The notes beneath the pieces are model-generated. The model saw nothing but the letters and a program-made list of their open reading frames with translations, was not told where the DNA came from and searched no databases. A stretch of DNA of 64,000 nucleotides from Climacium dendroides (lineage: Eukaryota > Streptophyta > Bryopsida > Hypnales > Climaciaceae): assembly GCA_950106755.1 (NCBI GenBank), contig OX467089.1, positions 5,272,501 through 5,336,500 on the forward strand, given 5' to 3'. The position numbers and the translations under genes are program-made. This document shows, in pieces, positions 23,239-34,634 of this stretch (its first letter is position 1; every line of letters begins with the position of its first letter).

Positions 23239-23325
23239 TCAGCGCGAGTGGAGCTGATGTGTAGTGTTTTGAAGCCTCGTTTAGTACTTTTGGAGTCTCG
23301 TACATTTCAGCTCGAGTCGCGCTGA
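23239..23325. repeat. two family-A palindromes after exon 5
   Basis: Copies at 23239-23257 (TCAGCGCGA-G-TGGAGCTGA) and 23307-23325 (TCAGCTCGA-G-TCGCGCTGA), each with one mutated arm. Both are just downstream of the exon 5 donor. Confidence 0.7.
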
Positions 23326-23452
23326 TTTGCAACTTCGCGGGCAATCACGGTTGTGGACTCTCCTACCAATCTTGACTACGGAGACCCCAAAATGATGTCC
23401 AATGTTGAAATTCCCTCGATTGCTATTCTAATTCAAGGTACGTTTGTTGCAG

Positions 23453-24091
23453 ATGGACAGCACATCGAAGTACCCTGCAACGGATGGACTCCCCTGTCAG
23501 GCATCTGCGGACTCCATCTTCGATTATGGACAGTACGTTATATTCAGTACTGGGAACTTCCTCTGCTCAGCTCCGACCGTCAATTCCACTATGGACTTCT
23601 CAAGGAAACCAATCGATGAGGGAGTAGTGGACAGTCCACCGGAGAAGAAACCGCGCTTGTCAGTTTCATGCTCGCCGTCTCCTCTGCGCTCCAAAGATCT
23701 TCGAGCGTCACCAATGTCACCAACTGCCTCGGACAAGGGGACTCAGAGGAAGCTTTACGGGGATGCCAATTATCCAACCTCCGTAGCACAAGAGAAGTCC
23801 AAGGCCCCAATTCATCCGCTTTCGGAAACGCTTCCGATCCCTGCTGTTGGACCATCCATACCACGGCCACACATTCCGTCTGAACGGGGGAGATTGAAGA
23901 AACCAAAACGCAGTGGATCATTCTGTACTGATGTCTCAACTCCAAGTTGGGACGCATGGGAAAGAAGGTCGTTGCAAGCACAAAGGGGGCAATACATTCG
24001 AGACTTTGGACATATCAACAAGGGAGGATACAGTCGGGGACCGGAAATTCGAAGGGCTCGGGAAAAGATGAAGAGTGCATCGTATAGCTGA
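23453..24091 (+). CDS. unit A large gene, terminal exon (basic, Ser/Pro-rich)
   Basis: Open from ATGGAC at 23453, directly after an AG acceptor (23451-23452), to a stop at 24089-24091. It contains EKKPRLSVSCSPSPLRSKD, a Ser/Pro-rich segment, GRLKKPKRSGS and a basic C-terminus (RRAREKMKSAS). No domain recognised. It may be the last exon of the unit A gene or a separate small gene starting at its own ATG; the phase of the upstream junction leaves this open. Confidence 0.45.
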   Translation: MDSTSKYPATDGLPCQASADSIFDYGQYVIFSTGNFLCSAPTVNSTMDFSRKPIDEGVVDSPPEKKPRLSVSCSPSPLRSKDLRASPMSPTASDKGTQRKLYGDANYPTSVAQEKSKAPIHPLSETLPIPAVGPSIPRPHIPSERGRLKKPKRSGSFCTDVSTPSWDAWERRSLQAQRGQYIRDFGHINKGGYSRGPEIRRAREKMKSASYS

Positions 24092-24299
24092 ATGAAGAAA
24101 TTGAATGAACTCATCGACCTGGGGTAGACCTCCAATCCTGAAGATTGTTCAATAGTAGTGTTATTTCCGTATTGTAGATATCTTTGTGTATGTAGGATAA
24201 CTAAGTAGCATTCCACATGGGAAACGAACTAGGAAATGCTTCTGAAGACTGCATCTTGTACCTCATGTACAATTGTATGTAGAAGAGGTCCTAATTATG

Positions 24300-25230
24300 T
24301 ACAAAAAGGCTCAACAATCCCTAAGTTTGCATAGAGAGTACAGAAATAATGAACCCTAAACCTTAGTAAGGCCTTGAGCCCGATTTTATCAATAGCAGAG
24401 AATAATGTAGGGGTTGTCGAAACTCGGAAGTTGTAGAGTCGTATATCAACTGTTCCCTTAGCAAATAATTGTTTGCATTGCACATGGAACCGACTGAGTG
24501 CACAACTGAGCTTGAAAGTGGAAATGGACAAAGCAAAAATTATATAGCTCAACTCACGCCATGCTCATCAAGTACACTCATACACTACTCTTTAGACATT
24601 GTGGTGTGTGAGAGTACTTGATGAGTAGGGGTGTGAGTCGGGTTATATGATGTTTGCTTTCTCCCTTTCCACTTTTAAGATGTCTTAGACCCGACTATGT
24701 GCATAGTTGAGCCAATTCGTGGTAGAAGAGAAAGGAAACATTATATAACCTTTACTCGCAGCTATTCTTTGAATGTACACTCATACACTGCTTTTTGAAC
24801 ATTGTGGTGTGTGAGAGTACATTCTAAGAGTAGCTGCGAGTTAAGGTTTTATAATGTTTGCTTTCTTCTACCACGAATAGGCTCAACTAGGGGAACAGCT
24901 GGTATTTGATTCTACAATTTTCGGGGCTCTGACAATCCTGGACCTCATAGTCATTATGGACAGTACATTGTCTTACCTCGGAAGTTGTAGACTTGAATAC
25001 CAACTGTTCCCTCACCAAATAATCTTTTGCATTGCACTTTCTCCGGTGCAATGTCTGAGAATATTGGTGGGGGAACAGTTGGTATTCGATTCTCCAATAT
25101 TCGGGCTTTGCTAATCCCTACGTTTGTCTCTGCTTTTGATAAAGGCAGGCTCATAGCCTTCTGGTCACGAAGCCTTCATTTTGTGGACGCAATTGTCAAT
25201 TTCACAAAAGTCTTAGTGCTCAGTCGTAGT
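24300..25230. repeat. nested fold-back element with two internal hairpins
   Basis: Outer arms: 24366-24486 matches, in reverse complement and diverged, 25030-25165 (ATCCCTACGTTTGTCTCTGC pairs with the CTCTGCTA...GTAGGGG-type words on the left). Inside are two near-perfect hairpins: 24544-24586 with 24604-24648, and 24718-24788 with 24808-24877. A direct copy of the left outer block (CGGAAGTTGTAGA...AACTGTTCCC) recurs at 24977-25041 and forms a third hairpin with 25042-25110. No gene. A MITE-like or fold-back transposon is likely. Confidence 0.7.
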
Positions 25231-28058
25231 GCTTCCTGAACCCTACGTTTTACATCATATGTATCTTATACAAGTGTAGTCTACGATGGAAGTAGTAGTT
25301 TAGTACATGGATTGGTCTATGTTTATAGTGCATACATACAATACATGTATATTTGATGACTTCCTATAAATTATGAAGAAGTCACAATTTTGACCTTCGA
25401 TTTTGGAATTTGTACCTTCCGTATGTGCTTTCTGTGTCATTGCAATGCTTTCCTGGTAGTCATTGATCTACAAGTATATTAAATTCATGGTTGAAAGTCT
25501 CTTCCGCAACTCCCATTTCATTGGAAAACTCTCATTTTAATGAATATTATGTTACAATTGTTTATCCGATTTTAAATCCCAGTCCTACAACAATTGAGGT
25601 GAACATCCCCTGTTGCATGTACCCTAAGCCCGTGATGCCAAAACACCTAGACTTGTACTACATTGAGGCATATATTTCCTGTTGCGTACGCCATAGCCAA
25701 GTTTGGAGAACGACGGCGCTTGCTGCCTTCGTAGCTACAACTGAGATTATGAACCCCTATGGACATTGAATTGAGCCCACATGAGTCACCAAAGTGCATT
25801 CAAGACTCTCTAAGAGCTAGAAAGTTTAGGATTCACCTTCTTGAACTGTGCATGGTAGAGTGCGGCCACTTCTGTAGGCTCTTCAATTCCTTGTCCTTCT
25901 TGGTTGAGCCCCTGCAATTGCGTTCTTCTGCGTCGCCATCTCCAAGCCAAACAGTTCTCTTTCATCTATGGTATTGGAGGTACCTGAGCTTCAACAGCAA
26001 TCTGGAGGAGGAAATTCTTGAAGTCTAGGACCGCAGACTGTGTCACCAAACCATCTGTCTGAACTTCCACAGGTGAGAGTTCATTGCAACTATAAACCCT
26101 AGGAAAATTTGATCTGGGCTTGCGTACAGCCATGGCTACTTTGCGATGGATCTAGGTCAGTTAGAGACGCTGTTGTTGAGAGACGTGGTTTGCACCGTCC
26201 GCATGAAACTTTAGGTTTTTCTAGGAATTCCGTCCACTGCAACAGACAAACACGTGTACCATGGGTGTTGGGCAAAGCTAACCGCTAGAAACTCCTTTCG
26301 CCATTGTGCACGGAGGTGCCTAGTGATGTTAAAGTTGACAGGAGCATGTTCAATCTGATGTTGAGAAAACCATTACGAATTTGAAGTAACCAGACAAGAA
26401 AAAGTAACTACAGAGTTTGCTCGAAGTAGGAATTTTGTGGTACGTCTTGGCTAGACTCACAGAGGATAGATTCGAATTCAAGAAATTATGGGATTTAATA
26501 CTTTATGAAACTGAACCCTAGCAGTAATGCAGATCGAGGAACTAAGATAAGGACGGGAGGTCACCTGAATTGAAGGAGTTCTTCTTGCAGTACTAAAGGA
26601 GGTACACTCCAAATCGCCAATCTTGTCCATTCCATGAAACTGTGCAATCAGTCACTTTTTTTTAGCAATGGAATGAATTGTAAAACATGGAAGACTATGC
26701 TTGTACAGTGCCGATGGTATGCATGCCATCGGAAGTGCGGAAATGGATCTATCTGGATTCTCACAACTGAACAACCAATAATTCTAACTATCTCTCCCAT
26801 GGCGTTTGCATAGAATTGTATTGAAATTCACTCCATGTACTGTGCTGGTTTTAGTACTCTCAATCAAACATTGAAATCAAAAACAATGCAGCCCATGTCT
26901 TAGGGCAAGGAAGTACTGACTACATTGGAAAAAATTGTGATGGCTAAGATCCTAGCTCACTTCACTGAGGCAACCCACCCTGTCCTTTGCGAAGTGGACT
27001 CATATGTCGACTACTGACAAGAATAATTAGGAAGCAGAGAGTTCGATTAAGCTAAAGAACAGTAACCCGGTGGACAATCTAGACTGAAAAGGCTGGAAGA
27101 CTCAGCTTTGGTGTGTGACAGTAAAACAAGGGAACCCAAAAAAAAAATTAGGGAACGTTGTGAATGTCTTGCTCAGCGCTTGGCAGATAGTGGAACAAAC
27201 ATTAATTAGCGTCAGCGTTGACAGGCTATGATAAGGGTTTTCCAGACCTTGGCAGTCCGATAAAGGAGGCACCTGACTAAATGGAATTGACTAAAGGGAG
27301 TATAACTAAATCAATGGATAAGCATGAGGAATTCAGAAAATAGGTCCATCAAGCACCCATTTAAGAGCTGAAACTTAATTTGAGGGAGGTGAAACTTATT
27401 GAAAGTTTTCCCATAAAGTTTTTCTCGGAAGATAAGTACAATTGACATGTAACCGAAGTTGTTTCAGAATTTTTGAAGCTTTGTAGAAGGAGTTATGCAT
27501 TTGTGAAGTTGAAATGACATAGGGCTCTAAAGTCGCCAACCTACTCCAATGTACAATGTTGGAACAGTGGTGGTAAAAAGACAAAGTAGCATGTATAAAT
27601 TGAGAAAATTTGAGAAGGGGGGTGATTCTACAGCCTAAACGCTTAATGGACCTGTTACCTTACTGAAGTGGAATTTTTTTGATCCTGGAGTATAAAGCTA
27701 TGAAATTGAGCTTTTGTTATGGATTTTTTTCACTCTCAGTTACTATGTAGAATGGAAATGTCTATAGCTTATGATTCTTACATTTGAAAATGAACCAAGT
27801 GAAAAAACATTTTGGTGTAATCAACTATGGAATCTTAAAGTTTGAATTCACCCTAAATTTCTAAAGAAGATGTGTCTCATGGTCCATGCAATTTGTAAGA
27901 GAAGATGGAAACATAGACACATAGATAAATAGTATCAATGTATGAAGTTGTTTACCTTGAGTATCTCAATGAATAGAGAGGTCAATTTAAGAAAGGCCAA
28001 TTGTCCGTTCTACAACCATTGGTATTAGCAGTTTGTAATGCCCGTACAATTTTATGGC
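25231..28058. other. no gene recognised
   Basis: About 2.8 kb with short frames only (the longest ~90 codons at 25491-25769 and 25759-26028), none resembling a known family on either strand. No repeat with a clear unit seen. Confidence 0.35.
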
Positions 28059-31000
28059 CACTAACCACGCATAGATTAGCGTAGGAGATAGTACAATATC
28101 AAATGTACCACGTGCATGATAAGTACTGATGTTGAAACTATATTTAGTAACAATGTATGGCTTAGCTTCGAAACTAAGTTATGAAGCACAATTTGCTTAT
28201 TATGCAATGTACTGATTGGAGGATGTAGCTTTAATCTTGTATGAATAGTTAAGTTTATTGTACAAAAAATCAGTGCAATGTGTGATACAGGAGCGAAACA
28301 GCCCATACGATTCTACATGTGCAATGCATAATCTTAGATTTTCATACTTGTACTAGAGCAATAGCACAGTAAGTGTTCCTCTTCTTTCACTGTTTTTCCT
28401 GCTTCTATTGAACACCAAAGGAAGGAAGTATGAATGCGCATCCTATAGAACGCGCAGCAACCATTCGTCTCAGTACGGATGGACGAACGTTGCGACACAT
28501 TCCAGTTGGCGATTTGATTTTGCAAACGGAGTTGCGTGTTGCAACTGAACAAAACATACGAGCATACCGTTGTCCATGTAGAAACTGTCATGGTGGACAG
28601 CGAAAGAGTATTGACATCATTCGAAAGCATCATGCATCTGTGGGGCGAGATCCCTTTCTAACAAAGTCAATGATTGGGGGAGACCCGCACGATGGATTTC
28701 CAGCACGTGGAATTTGGGTGGAAGATACAGCGTATGATGACGATCAGCAGCATATACATGCAGCTGTTGAAGATAATGGTAATGGTGAGAACCATAGTAC
28801 AAAGGAAACCGATATGAATGGGGCACAAGAGGAAATTCCTGTTCTTGATGAATTGCATGAGGTGCACCGACAAGTGATGGAGGCGTTGGACCACGGCGAT
28901 GCTCTACATAGAGAGGCGCAAGGAAATGGAGATGAAGAAGAGAATGATGAGAGCAACACAGAAACAATGGATGGTTTGGAGGAACTTTATGAGCAAGCAA
29001 CACCACCGTTGTACACGGGTTCGAAGACTAGTGTAGTGTCAGCCACGATCCTCCTAATGAATATGTGTGCAATTTTCCGCGTCAACAATTGATTTAAGGA
29101 CAAGTTACTACGTTATTTGTCAGAGGATTTGTTACCAATGGGTAACAAGTTGCCAGCTAATCATTATTTGGCACGCAAGAGCATAAAGAGGTTGGGTTTG
29201 GATTACCAAAACATCCATGCTTGTACACACGGGTGTGTCCTTTTTGAAGATGAGTTTGCCGAATTGAACCATTGCCCAAAGTGTGGAACATCACGTTGGG
29301 TCAGCGGCACAGATGTAGTACCAATGAAAGTCATACGTCATTTTCCCCTCATACCAAGATTAAAACGAATGTGGAGATCATCGGAAATTGCACAAATGCT
29401 CACGGGTTATACGAAACACATAAGTAATGATGGTGTTATGCGTTCCGTAGTGGATAGTCCAGCGTGGAAGCATGTGGATTCGGATGCCGTTTTCAACAAC
29501 TTTGGAGCGGAGAAGAGGAACATGCGCCTAGCACTGGTACTCGACGGCGTGAATCCTTTTAAATTGAGTAATACCAATTGGTCAACATGGCTGATTCTCA
29601 TATTAATATACAATTTTGAACCATGGTTTGTAACGAAGAAGTTTTTCATTTCCCTGTGTATTCTTATTTCGGGGAAGCAATCACCGACGTCGAAGAACAT
29701 TGACGTGTACGTGAAACCACTTCTAAAAGAGCTACGTCAACTATGGAACGGTGTTCCGGCCATGGATTTCTCTCAACCAGAAGGTAGTCGTGGGTTTACA
29801 GTAAGGGGATTACTCATGTGGACTATATCTGATTTTCCTGCGTATGGTCTCATTTCGGGGCTCTGTTGTAAAGGATACAAGGGTTGTCCGTACTGTAGAC
29901 CAGACACAGAGGCGCGCATGGCAAAAACCGGTGAAGTTCTTGCGTCCCAATTATCAAGAAGATCGAAGATAGTGTATGGTGGGATCAGAAGGTATTTACC
30001 ACGACACCATCCGTATCGCAGAAACAAACGTTTCAATGGGCAGGTGGAACTCAGGACAGCACCATCTATAATGTCAGGGCACGACATCATAAAGTTTGCA
30101 GCGTGGCGACAATCGTATTTGGATCTTGGAGGTAAGGAGAATGCAAAGGTTGATCCGGTGCACTATACGGGAGTGAAGCGTTTGAGTGCTTTCTATGAGT
30201 TTCTACCATATTGGGAAGTGAGTGCCTAAACCAGAAAAAGCTATGTGCATCCTTGTCATATTATGTGCTACTGTGTTGTTCGGAACAATGTAAATGTGTG
30301 CAAGCACAAAGCACAGATACAATTGGCTATCTGGAAATACAATGCCATGCATGAATCATAACAGTAACAAGGTTGACATCATGAATGGTTGAAGTGATGC
30401 ACACATGTCAATCACCAAGAAATTGAGGTTGTGGGATCATGAATATTAATGCATGGAGTGTATTTCAGTGACAATGCATTGTCACGGACCCATGTGTTAA
30501 ATGGCGTTTCGTAATTTTTTGAAACAAATTTGAGGTGACGTTCATTGCAAAAAATCCATGTTTTTATGTCAACAGTATGTCTAATATAACATCAAAGTTG
30601 ACATAAGAACATGCGCTTGTTGCAATGGACGTCATCTAAATCCATTTAAGAAAATTACAAAACATCACCTAGAACACGGATATCTTCTAATGATGGAATC
30701 ATTGTTACACTTGGTAGTACTGAGTTGGTATTTTGTACCATGTATTGTAGCATTTGCTCGAACGCCATATGTTGGATCCAATGCATTGTGAGAAGAACAT
30801 ATGCGAGAATATAGTGAAAACTATATTAGGTATGAAAGATAGTCCTGGAAGTCGGCAAGACGTTCAAGATCTGAAAATGTGAGAAGAGATATGGTTGCAA
30901 CCAGCTGTCCGTCAGCAGGAGGAGTACTACATGCCGCAAGCTCCTTATATATTGAAACCAGAAGAACGTAAGCAATTTGTGGATATAATCACAAACATCC

Positions 31001-33038
31001 GCACGCCGTCAAATTATGTGGGTTCCATTCACAAACGACTTTTGGATGGCAAATTGCAGTACATGAAGACGCATGATTATCATGTCCTTATGCAGCAAGT
31101 GAACGCTCTAAAGTGAATTTGTACAATGGAAATTAGAAGTGGTACTTGTTGTAAGGAATGTCTTTTTTTACAAACAACAGTGTTGGGAAACATGAGTTCA
31201 AAGTTGTACCATGTAGGGATGTTCACTTGTGTGATGTATATAGGTACTACCAGTGGCCATTCGAAATGTTTTGGATGAAAATGTACGGAGCGCTATAATA
31301 CGGATTTGCAGAGTTTTTCAAAAACTTTGTGAGAAAGAAGTGCGACATTCAGAACATGATGATCTAATGCACAACGTCATTATGGCGACATGCGCATTGG
31401 AGAAAGAATTTCCTCCAACGTTCCTGAATGTCATGACGCATCTACCCGTGCATCTTGTGAAACAGTTGTTCATATGCGGTCCGATGCACTATCGTTGGAT
31501 GTATCCTATCGAAAGGTACATGAAGACATTGAAAGATTATGTTCGCATGTATGCACATCCGGAAGGGAGTATAGCTGAAGGTTACCACATGGATGACACT
31601 CTAGGTTTCTGCACCGAATATATGAAGTAGTATAGAGCGACAACTCATCGTATTTGGGATCAAGCTGAGGATGCTACAATGAACGATGAGGTTCTACGTT
31701 CCCGACAACCGAAGAAACGAACAATGCCCAATGATTTCCGCAACTTTGTGCACGCATTTGTTTTGGACAATGCTGCATGTTTGGAGAATTGGAGAGAGTA
31801 AGAATCTCATGAAATTCAGTTACGTTGATGATTATGTTCATAATGTAATAGCACGTTGAAGAAACTATTAGAAGCCTTTTTGAGGATTTGGTTGGGTGAA
31901 GTCCACAATCATAATGAAGGATGTTCAAGAGAACCATGAATAAGCAAAAGGAAACAACAAGTGCATGTCAACCCTCAACTCTTAAGTAAGCGTACAAGTA
32001 CATCCACGTTCAATAGGAAAAAAATTAGGATACCATATGAAATTCTAAAAATTTCCAACAATGTTTGCATGAACAGTGACATCCGTTCTCAATGTTGGTG
32101 TGCAGGGAGTACGCGGAATTGAAAGCTCGCCGTTGGGAAGAGCGGGAAGCATTCCATTTGCAATGTCGCAGACATCGTCCATCAATGTCAACAAATTATC
32201 CCATTGAGTTGAAGGAACTTCCATGTTTTGCAGACTGGTTACGAGTCCGAGTGAACGTTGCTCACCATGACGGAGAGGAAGTTGATCCTGACATAGAACA
32301 GTACACACAACCGCCAGAACACATCGCAAGTGCACACCGCCACATGTATGCATTTGGCATGCATCTGCGTGTTCGCAGCTCAGAAATAGGACTAGTAACG
32401 CGTGACTTTTGTGTAGTTGCTTCTTTCACAAAGTAGCTCCATTGGGGAATTCGCAATGGACGACCCATTGACAGAACTGATGATTACGTTGGGTATATAG
32501 AAGAGATACTGGAGTTGGATTACCGCAATCACTGTACCACAGTTCTGGTGTGTGATTGGGTTAGATCTTCCCAAGATTCGCGGTACCCAAGTCTGCAAAG
32601 AGATAAATATGGCTTCAGTGTAGCAAACTTCAACCACATGAACGGGACGGTACACACTGATTCATTTGCATTCCCCTTGCACTGCCAACAAGTGATTTTT
32701 TCCGATGATTCGACGCAACGCGGATGGAAGGTTGTTTGTTGCACCGAAGTGCGGGGAAGACGCAGATAATTACAACTTCCTGTACCAATGCCAAACGTCT
32801 TGGACATTGGGCACGACGCGGATTTTGATGGTTTACAACCTGAAGTGTTGCATACAGATCCAGTCAGACAACCGATTGCTCAACATGAAAGCAACACCAT
32901 GCCATTTCAAGGGGGACTTCACGAGCAAAACGAATTGGAAGATTTGTAGGTCCCATAGGGTTATAGAACGTGTGACTTATTGGTCATGTCAGCGTTGGTA
33001 GAGGAAGGCTAGACAACAGAAGACGTTGTTGGTTAGTG
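28059..33038 (+). mobile_element. CACTA (En/Spm-type) DNA transposon, decayed
   Basis: The element encloses a Tnp2-type transposase. Possible ends: CACTAACCA at 28059-28067 and its complement TGGTTAGTG at 33030-33038, about 370 bp before the transposase start and 80 bp after its end. These fit the CACTA class, whose ends begin CACTA. I do not see the expected 3-bp target duplication (GGC left, GCA right), so the ends are tentative. No tnpA-like second gene recognised. Confidence 0.55.
28430..32949 (+). pseudogene. Tnp2-type CACTA transposase, five in-frame stops
   Basis: Exons deduced from splice sites in phase: 28430-30217 (donor GTGAGT), 30751-31098 (donor GTGAAC), 31244-31797 (donor GTAAGA) and 32106-32949. 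The N-terminus has the transposase-associated Cys motif RCPCRNCHGG. Exon 1 then has the Cys pair NHCPKCGTSRW and the Tnp2 core (LALVLDGVNPF, WLILILIYNFEPWF, MWTISDFPAYGLISG, KGYKGCPYC). Exon 2 has HMLDPMHCEKN. Exon 3 is the DUF4218 part (THLPVHLVKQLFICGPMHYR). Exon 4 holds DUF4216 (EEILELDY, DKYGFSVANF, GWKVV). Stops: TGA 29090-29092, TGA 30880-30882, TAG 31628-31630, TAG 32434-32436, TAA 32767-32769. All fit C-to-T changes and no frameshift is seen. Non-functional as written. Confidence 0.85.
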
Positions 33039-33039
33039 G

Positions 33040-34630
33040 CACTCATGAACATTGGTTGCATGCTTCTAAATACTAGACATAGCTGAATTAATTCTTTTTC
33101 CTAGAAAACAAAGAGGTTTCTAAACCACGTTTTGTTCAAACATGATGTGTAACACAAAGAAACACATTGAACACAAGCACGTGTACTTCATGTAAAACGA
33201 AAGTAGCTTGTGATGACAATCCAATTGATTCTGGAACTGAAGGTGGATAATAATTTCAAAAAATATGCAAATAGGTGCATGGAGAAATGCTTTTGTTGTG
33301 GAATGAAAACTTCTATTCCGATGCTACATTGAATCAATGAATGATAGTTTCCGTGCTATATATGTACATGTTATGGGAAACAAATCATGTGGTCATGAAC
33401 AATATCCAATATGACATTCATGAATAGTTGAACTAAATGATTGTACAACAGCAAAAATGTTTTACCACTGAATTATCAGAAAAAGGAAAGAACCAATTCA
33501 TGTGAAATTACAACATATGTTTTTTCCTTGAACATTGATAATGAAGTGATTGAATAACAATATATTTTATTTCACTTAGAGCTTGTAGAATATAAATATG
33601 TATAAGGGAAAAGGGAAAATTATTTTTTTGAAGATATCCAAGATATCATAAAAATACAGTAATCTCGACTTTGGGATTTTTCGAACAGGCCATGCACACA
33701 AATTAGACCTTTTGGTTTTGAAGATTTTTCAGAACTCTATTTTGGTCAATAGTGTATTTTAAAATAAAGTACACAATACCTTCGCATATTAAAATTATCG
33801 AGAAATTTAATTTCCAGAACAATTTCATGGGACAAAAATAACCAAAGCGTTTGATATGTATTAACAAATATCTAAGGTATTAGGGGAATAATGAAGATTC
33901 ATACAAACTTTGTTTTGTTGCGTGAGCTTCCCCTTCTTTTTAGTTCAATTGGACACTATTTTTTTTACAAGGTACAGATTGTCATGAATTTTATATTCCC
34001 ACAAAGTGAATCTATTTTTTGGTCTTCACAGAGGTTTCAAATGAATAGGAGGGAAAAAAAGTCCATATATATATATACGTAGTTCAGTAGTTGCCCTAAA
34101 TCCCATTTGCCCCTGCAATGGACAATTGGTCCCTTAGGGGTTAAATAGGTAAAGCATTTTTTCTAATTCAATATGGAAAAAGTCTTAGAAGTTGGAAAAT
34201 CTGAAAATGCATTGAAGAACATCCAAAAATGCTAGGACTGACGGCCCAAATAAATTAGACTGGACATATTAATCAATTAGAAAAACGTAGGTCTACGCTA
34301 GGTTCAAAGTTTAATTTTTTCAAATTCGGGCAGCCTTTTCTTTCAGCCCAGTTAGCAAATTCCTGAATTCTGGTTTCAACATTTTGGAGTTTATGGTGAC
34401 TGGGCTCTCAGATGTTTTTCGAAAATGTCTGAGAAGAACGTAACAATGTTGTTGTTGATGAATCGTTGAACATTGATGTTGCTTACACCACCCTACTGTT
34501 GTAGCTCTTGAATCACTATGTCACAAGTAACATCACAAGCAAAATGACTTTTCTGTAATCAAAATCTCAAAAACATCCATGCTCTTCATAACATCACCTG
34601 TTTTGTCTTAACATCACCACCAGCAAGGGT
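33040..34630. other. AT-rich, no gene recognised
   Basis: About 1.6 kb of AT-rich DNA with short frames only. A TATATATATA tract lies near 34066-34075. Nothing further seen. Confidence 0.35.
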
Positions 34631-34634
34631 TTCT

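Noticed and set aside
23353..23437. An additional exon between exon 5 and the terminal exon of gene A
   Set aside because: It would leave a 15-bp intron before the acceptor at 23451-23452, too short for splicing.
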